64,000 bases of DNA, taken from positions 1 through 64,000 of the forward strand of contig CAZNPZ010000001.1 in assembly GCA_964575255.1 (NCBI GenBank). The letters are read 5' to 3'. Below the pieces are notes generated by a model. The model was not told the origin of the DNA. It ran no database searches and saw only the letters and a list, made by a program, of their open reading frames with translations. Position numbers and translations under genes: made by a program. The stretch is from JAEZHK01 sp964575255 (lineage in GTDB: Bacteria > Bacillota > Clostridia > Christensenellales > Aristaeellaceae). Shown here in pieces: positions 60,109-64,000 of this stretch. How positions within the stretch are numbered: position 1 is the first letter of the stretch; each line of letters begins with the position of its first letter.

Positions 60109-60423
60109 ATGGACACTACGAGTACGATCCTGGGCACGGATCCGGTCACAGGCGCATTCCCGATCCTGGGTACGCTCGACTTCCAGGCCATACTTCCGGT
60201 TCTCATCGGTGTTACCGCCGGGGTTCTTCTGAGCGCGGTGATCTTCGGCCTCATCACGCTGCGGCTCGCCAAGCGCAAGGGCTATCGCGGTTACTTCTGG
60301 ACAGGGTTCTTCTTCGGCATGATCGGCCTGATTTACGTGGTGGGTCTGCCGCTTTCCGACGAGAAGCGCCTCTCGGACATGAAGAAGCTGGTGCAGATCA
60401 GCGTGCGGGCGGGACTCAGGTAA
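60109..60423 (+). CDS. Small membrane protein of unknown function
   Basis: 104 aa with two hydrophobic helices (ILPVLIGVTAGVLLSAVIFGLITL and YFWTGFFFGMIGLIYVVGLP) joined by a basic loop (RLAKRKGYRG), and a charged C terminus. ATG 60109 has AAGGAGGAG 6 nt upstream. The pattern of a basic loop before a GYFWTGFFFGMIG helix recurs in many small Firmicutes membrane proteins, but I cannot name a function. Confidence 0.75.
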   Translation: MDTTSTILGTDPVTGAFPILGTLDFQAILPVLIGVTAGVLLSAVIFGLITLRLAKRKGYRGYFWTGFFFGMIGLIYVVGLPLSDEKRLSDMKKLVQISVRAGLR

Positions 60424-60486
60424 TATCATCCCGCTTCCCGATATCCTTGGGAGGCGGGATTTCTATGTCTGTAAGGAGAAATACTC

Positions 60487-61443
60487 ATGAAAATCGCGCT
60501 GGCAAACGTCCCCTTTACATCAGAGCAGGTTCTGTCCCTCAAATCCCTCGCCGCCGCGAACGCCGCGGAACTTCAGTACTTTGAACCGGACGCCAAAATG
60601 ACACGGGAGGCGCTCTCTGATTATGACGCGCTGCTTGGCTACTTCCAGCCCGAACTGGTAAAAGGCCAGCCACGCCTGAAATGGGCGCAATCGCCTTCCG
60701 CCGGAGTGGATCACCTGCTGTATGCGATCAATCCGGAGAAGACCATCGTGACCAACGGCTCCGGCGCGTTCGGCATCCCGATCGCGGAATATATGATGGC
60801 GGGCATTCTTGCGCTGTACCGAAAGTTTCCCGCCTACCTGAAAAATCAGCGAGAACGCCTCTGGAAGAGCGAAGGCAGCACCCGCTCCATCTACGGTAGT
60901 ATGGTGACGGTGGTGGGCATGGGCGACATCGGAACCAAATTTGCCGTCAGGATGCATGCCTTTGGCGCGCATGTGCGCGGGGTTCGGCGCGGCGTTTCAC
61001 CCGCGCCGGAGTATCTGGAGGCGCTCTTCCCCGTTTCAAAGCTCTCGGAGGCGGTGGACGGGGCCGACATCGTCGCGCTGTGCCTGCCCTCAACAAAGGA
61101 GACAGAAGGATTGATCGGCGAAGGCGTCATCGGACGCATGAAACATGGGGCGATCCTTCTGAACGTCGGACGGGGCGCGACGCTGGACGAGGTCGCGCTG
61201 ATCCGGGCGCTCAAGGATGGCCGCCTTTCCGGTGCGGTGCTGGACGTGACCAGCGTCGAACCGCTGCCCGCGGAAAGCCCGCTCTGGGACATGGATAACG
61301 TGATCCTGACGCCCCATGTCTCCGGAAGCAACGGTGACCCCGTCTGCGCGAACGTCATCTATGAAATCTTCCGGGAAAACCTGGAGCGTTTCCTCAGCGG
61401 AAAGCCGCTCGTCAACGTGGTAGATTACCAGAACGGGTGTTGA
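60487..61443 (+). CDS. D-2-hydroxyacid dehydrogenase
   Basis: 318-aa NAD(P)-dependent oxidoreductase of the D-isomer 2-hydroxyacid family. NAD site VVGMGDIGTKFAVRMHAFG, catalytic Arg in NVGRGATLDE, Glu in VTSVEPLPAESPLW and His in LTPHVSG. Substrate not predictable. RBS AAGGAG. It lies directly upstream of the structured RNA. Confidence 0.92.
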   Translation: MKIALANVPFTSEQVLSLKSLAAANAAELQYFEPDAKMTREALSDYDALLGYFQPELVKGQPRLKWAQSPSAGVDHLLYAINPEKTIVTNGSGAFGIPIAEYMMAGILALYRKFPAYLKNQRERLWKSEGSTRSIYGSMVTVVGMGDIGTKFAVRMHAFGAHVRGVRRGVSPAPEYLEALFPVSKLSEAVDGADIVALCLPSTKETEGLIGEGVIGRMKHGAILLNVGRGATLDEVALIRALKDGRLSGAVLDVTSVEPLPAESPLWDMDNVILTPHVSGSNGDPVCANVIYEIFRENLERFLSGKPLVNVVDYQNGC

Positions 61444-61463
61444 CCCGGAAGCGATGATTTAAT

Positions 61464-61615
61464 GAGGAGGCGTTTTTATCCCTTGAGGAGCCGCAAGGGC
61501 GCTGTATCGGCGCTAAAGGGACCGGACGGGCGACAAATAAAGAGACCGTAAGGCCTAGCGCCGAATCAATCAGCGGTTCCCTAAGACGCCCCCGCTTCCA
61601 TGCGCGGGCGTTTTT
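61464..61615 (+). ncRNA. Structured non-coding RNA with pseudoknot and own terminator (raiA-motif-like?)
   Basis: About 150 nt in the gap between two genes, attached to neither. Helices seen by eye: closing GGCGTTTT (61469-61476) with AAGACGCC (61583-61590); CCCTT/AAGGG (61480-61499); CGCTG (61500-61504) with CAGCG (61571-61575); a perfect 9-bp TCGGCGCTA (61507-61515) with TAGCGCCGA (61556-61564). AGGGACC (61517-61523), inside that last helix, pairs with GGTTCCCT (61575-61582) outside it, a pseudoknot. The size and layout recall large Firmicutes RNAs such as the raiA motif, but I cannot confirm the class. Confidence 0.65.
61587..61615 (+). terminator. Intrinsic terminator of the structured RNA
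   Basis: CGCCC-C-CGC (61587-61595) pairs with GCG-C-GGGCG (61602-61610), followed by TTTTT. Its 5' arm shares 4 nt with the closing helix of the RNA, so the two may compete. The T run overlaps the stop codon of the convergent TetR gene. Confidence 0.75.
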
Positions 61616-62207
61616 ATGCCCCCGCGGGCCGCTTTGCGAGTATGGAATTCATCCCGTGGTAGATGAGCCGTATGGTCAGATCCGCCATCTGCGCGGGGGG
61701 TTCCGCAAGGCCTTTTTCCAGCCATTTTTTTACCACCGACACGCCCGCGTGCACGCCGAATGTGACCATATAGTCCGATAGCCCGATGGCCGCGTCCGCG
61801 CTCCCCTGCCACTCCCGCATCACTTGCGCCTGCGCGAGCATCATAATCTCTTCCTGAAGCTCTTCGTCCCCGTGTTCACCCAGCAAGACCTTACAGAGTT
61901 CCGCGTTTGCCAACACATAGTCAAACACCAGTTTCATCACCTGATGCGCGCTGAAGTCTTCGATTGGAGAGATGAGGCCGTTCATCCAGGAGTTGATCTC
62001 CGCAATCACCTCCTGTTTGATCGCGCGCATCAGATCGTACGGATCCTGATAATGCGCGTAGAAAGTACTGCGGTTGATGTCCGCTACGGTGCAAATCTCC
62101 TTGACCGTGATCTCCGTGATCGGCTTTTGGCTGAGCAGCTGTATCAGGCTCTCCCGAATGACCTTCTTCGTATAGCGGATCCTCCGGTCGTCCTTCTTGA
62201 CCTTCAT
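61614..62207 (-). CDS. TetR/AcrR family transcriptional regulator
   Basis: 197 aa. N-terminal HTH: RYTKKVIRESLIQLLSQKPITEITVKEICTVADINRSTFYAHYQDPYDL, typical of Firmicutes TetR proteins with a TetR_C-like ligand domain. RBS GGAGGG. Divergent from the ABC exporter genes with operator-like repeats between, so it probably represses them. Confidence 0.92.
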   Translation of the reverse strand: MKVKKDDRRIRYTKKVIRESLIQLLSQKPITEITVKEICTVADINRSTFYAHYQDPYDLMRAIKQEVIAEINSWMNGLISPIEDFSAHQVMKLVFDYVLANAELCKVLLGEHGDEELQEEIMMLAQAQVMREWQGSADAAIGLSDYMVTFGVHAGVSVVKKWLEKGLAEPPAQMADLTIRLIYHGMNSILAKRPAGA

Positions 62208-62244
62208 GGTGTTGCCCTCCGCTTTTCAGACTGTTTACATCGAA

Positions 62245-62364
62245 AACCGACACATTTTCCGGGTGTGTCGGGTATAGCGCACGGGCGGCATGATCTGCCC
62301 GTTGTAAACCGACACCGTGATGATTATACTTTAACCAGTCCCGATTGGCAACACCATGTCGGTT
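62245..62364. promoter_or_regulatory. Cluster of AACCGACA operator half-sites
   Basis: Four copies in the tetR-ABC gap: AACCGACAC (62245-62253), inverted GTGTCGGGT (62265-62273), AAACCGACAC (62306-62315) and inverted TGTCGGTT (62357-62364). The third overlaps the -35 of the ABC promoter. Likely TetR binding sites. Confidence 0.65.
62302..62330 (+). promoter_or_regulatory. Promoter of the ABC exporter genes
   Basis: TTGTAA (62302-62307), 17-bp spacer, TATACT (62325-62330), overlapping an operator half-site. Confidence 0.6.
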
Positions 62365-62389
62365 ATTTATGCGATAAGGAGATCAAATT

Positions 62390-63091
62390 GTGGCCAACAT
62401 CTCATTCGAAGGTGTGTGCAAGATCTACCGCGTTGGGGAAATCTCCATTCCCGCGGTTGATTGCGCCGATTTCGTGATCCAGCATGGGGAGTTCGCCGTG
62501 GTGCTCGGCCCCAGCGGCGCGGGCAAGACCACGGTCTTGAACCTTCTGGGCGGCATGGACCGGGCGACCAACGGCAAGATCCTGGTCGGGGGCCGGGACA
62601 TCGCGCCGCTTTCCGTGCGGGAACTCAACGCCTACCGCCGGTTCGACGTTGGGTTCGTGTTTCAGTTTTACAACCTCATGCCCAATCTGACGGCGCTTGA
62701 AAACGTGGAACTCGCGCAGCAGGTGTGTAAGAACCCGCTCTCGCCCGCAGAGACGCTGGATCTGGTAGGCCTCAAGGATCGTATGGACAACTTCCCAGCC
62801 CAGCTCTCCGGCGGCGAGCAGCAGCGCGTGGCGATCGCCCGCGCGCTGTGCAAGAACCCGGAACTGTTGCTCTGCGACGAACCGACCGGCGCGTTGGATT
62901 CCAAGACGGGCCGGAAGATTCTGATGCTGCTCAATCGCGTGTGCCGCGAGATGGGCAAGACTGTGGTCGTCATCACCCACAACGCGGCGATCGTGCCCGC
63001 CGCAGACCGCGTGATTCATATGGATAGTGGCAAGGTCAGTGCGGTGGAAGTCAACGCAAAGCCCATCCCGATGGAGGCGGTCGTATGGTGA
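62390..63091 (+). CDS. ABC transporter ATP-binding protein (LolD/MacB-like)
   Basis: 233 aa. Walker A GPSGAGKTT, Q-loop FQFYNLMPNLTALENV, signature LSGGEQQRVAIARAL, Walker B LLLCDEPTGALD and the switch His in VITHN. Of the type that pairs with FtsX-like permeases. GTG start at 62390 with AAGGAG 8 nt upstream. It overlaps the permease start by 7 bp. Confidence 0.93.
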   Translation: MANISFEGVCKIYRVGEISIPAVDCADFVIQHGEFAVVLGPSGAGKTTVLNLLGGMDRATNGKILVGGRDIAPLSVRELNAYRRFDVGFVFQFYNLMPNLTALENVELAQQVCKNPLSPAETLDLVGLKDRMDNFPAQLSGGEQQRVAIARALCKNPELLLCDEPTGALDSKTGRKILMLLNRVCREMGKTVVVITHNAAIVPAADRVIHMDSGKVSAVEVNAKPIPMEAVVW

Positions 63092-64000
63092 CGAACGCGC
63101 CCCGGCGAAACCTCCTGACACGCAAGCTCCTGCGTGACATCCGCATAAACTGGAAGGCATTCTCGTCGATGCTGATCCTGTCGATGCTGTCGGTCACGCT
63201 GCTTCTTGGCATCAGCGCAGGCGCGCGCGGTATGGATCTGGGCCTTTCCGCCCAGTTTTCCCAAAGCAACCTGGCCGACCTCTGGATCGGCGGCGGGATC
63301 AGCGACAGCACCGCTCGAAGGGTGGCTTCGCTTTCGGGCGCACTGGATGCGCAGCGTCGCGTTCGCTTGCGCGTTAAGTGCGATCTTTCGGGCGATCCAA
63401 AGCTGGACTTGTACATGTACGACGGCGCGGCGCGCGTCTCCATGCCGATCATCCTTCGCGGAAGCGCGCTGCCGGACGGAGAGCACAACGCGTGTGTGAT
63501 CGATCAGAAATTCGCGAAAGCGCGCGGCATAGACGTCGGGGATCGCCTGACCGTCATTGCCGACGGTGTCCGCCGGGAACTTCGCGTGACGGGCATCTGT
63601 CACAGCCCCGAATACGTGGTGCACTCGGACGGCTACAGTTTCAACGTCGATCCGCATACGTTCGGCTACGGCTTCGTATCCTCCGGCACGTTCGCAGACC
63701 TCCCCTACAACGAAACAGTCGTGAAGCTCGCGGGCGGCGCGGACGCAAATGCCATGAAACAAGCGGTTGAAGCGCTGGTTGAGGACGACAGCATCCCCGT
63801 CATGACGCGGGACGACAAGGCGTACATCAAGATGGCCATCGAGGAAGCGGATCAGGTGCGCGCGATGGGCGAGGTCTTCCCGGCGGTATTCTTTCTGGTG
63901 GCGGCATTGATCACATTCTCCACGATGCGCCGCATGGTGGAAAACCAGAGGCTTCAGTTGGGCACGCTGTACTCGCTAGGTTTTGGCCGCGGACAACTGA
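63085..64000 (+). CDS. FtsX-like ABC transporter permease (3' end beyond window)
   Basis: 305 codons seen, no stop in the window. N-terminal cytoplasmic RRNLLTRKLLRDIRINW, a first membrane helix (SSMLILSMLSVTLLLGISAG), a large extracytoplasmic MacB-PCD-like domain, then a second helix (AVFFLVAALITFSTMRRMVE), where the FtsX domain begins (LQLGTLYSLGFGRGQL). Translationally coupled to the ATPase gene. Likely exports a lipid-like or peptide compound sensed by the TetR protein. Confidence 0.88.
   Translation, partial: MVTNAPRRNLLTRKLLRDIRINWKAFSSMLILSMLSVTLLLGISAGARGMDLGLSAQFSQSNLADLWIGGGISDSTARRVASLSGALDAQRRVRLRVKCDLSGDPKLDLYMYDGAARVSMPIILRGSALPDGEHNACVIDQKFAKARGIDVGDRLTVIADGVRRELRVTGICHSPEYVVHSDGYSFNVDPHTFGYGFVSSGTFADLPYNETVVKLAGGADANAMKQAVEALVEDDSIPVMTRDDKAYIKMAIEEADQVRAMGEVFPAVFFLVAALITFSTMRRMVENQRLQLGTLYSLGFGRGQL

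Overview
The window is high-GC DNA (about 60% G+C by eye) from an anaerobic, fermentative Gram-positive-type bacterium, most likely a member of the Clostridia (a Christensenellales-like lineage would fit). The evidence is: YlxM/Ffh, a FabK-type fatty-acid operon under a MarR/FabT-like repressor, an Rnf-type complex, an energy-converting [NiFe] hydrogenase, a group B-like [FeFe] hydrogenase, GTP-dependent PEP carboxykinase, LytR-CpsA-Psr and Firmicutes-type LexA boxes. A run of 100 N at 9962-10061 shows that this is a draft scaffold, and the gap looks like an assembly artefact.

Layout. 1-1.6 kb: ffh (cut by the window edge) and ylxM. 1.8-6.9 kb: galM and an mglBAC galactose/sugar ABC operon ending in a tiny membrane protein. 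7-8.8 kb: an FAD/Rieske oxidoreductase and the remnant of a tocopherol-cyclase-like gene. 8.8-11.6 kb: a LexA-box-controlled radical-SAM DNA repair pair plus a VOC protein. 11.6-19.8 kb (minus strand): an unusual Rnf operon (NusG-II, Gx, ApbE, RnfG, RnfC, RnfD, RnfE, RnfA, a FAD synthetase, then LCP). 19.9-30.2 kb (minus): a complete acc/fab operon with degV and a MarR regulator at its head. 30.3-37.8 kb: thiN, a P1 peptidase, a HAD hydrolase, thioredoxin, a Crp-type regulator, a multidomain CoA-disulfide reductase and two membrane proteins. 38-41.8 kb: a modular lysin and pckG. 42.2-52 kb: a 12-gene group 4 [NiFe] hydrogenase operon built almost like complex I. 52-59.9 kb (minus): a methyltransferase, then hypE-D-C-F-B-A behind an [FeFe] hydrogenase. 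60-64 kb: a small membrane protein, a D-2-hydroxyacid dehydrogenase, a structured RNA, and a TetR regulator divergent from an ABC exporter that runs off the end.

How it fits together. The energy genes form one theme. The membrane [NiFe] hydrogenase couples ferredoxin-type electrons to ion pumping, its protease gene is in the operon, and the hyp genes that build its active site lie on the opposite strand just downstream. The Rnf-like operon carries its own flavin supply (FAD synthetase) and flavin transferase (ApbE). Its RnfG has grown a roughly 240-residue insert with at least six extra copies of the ApbE flavinylation motif. No rnfB is present, RnfA has no cysteine at all, and RnfE keeps only one of the usual two. 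This looks like an Rnf derivative in which a string of covalent flavins replaces or extends the normal iron-sulfur route. I rate it the most interesting thing here.

Other points of interest are two LexA boxes flanking the promoter of the DNA repair operon, a perfect operator upstream of trx that matches the recognition helix of the adjacent Crp protein, a standalone structured RNA at 61.5 kb, and a methyltransferase leader closed by a perfect 15-bp inverted repeat.
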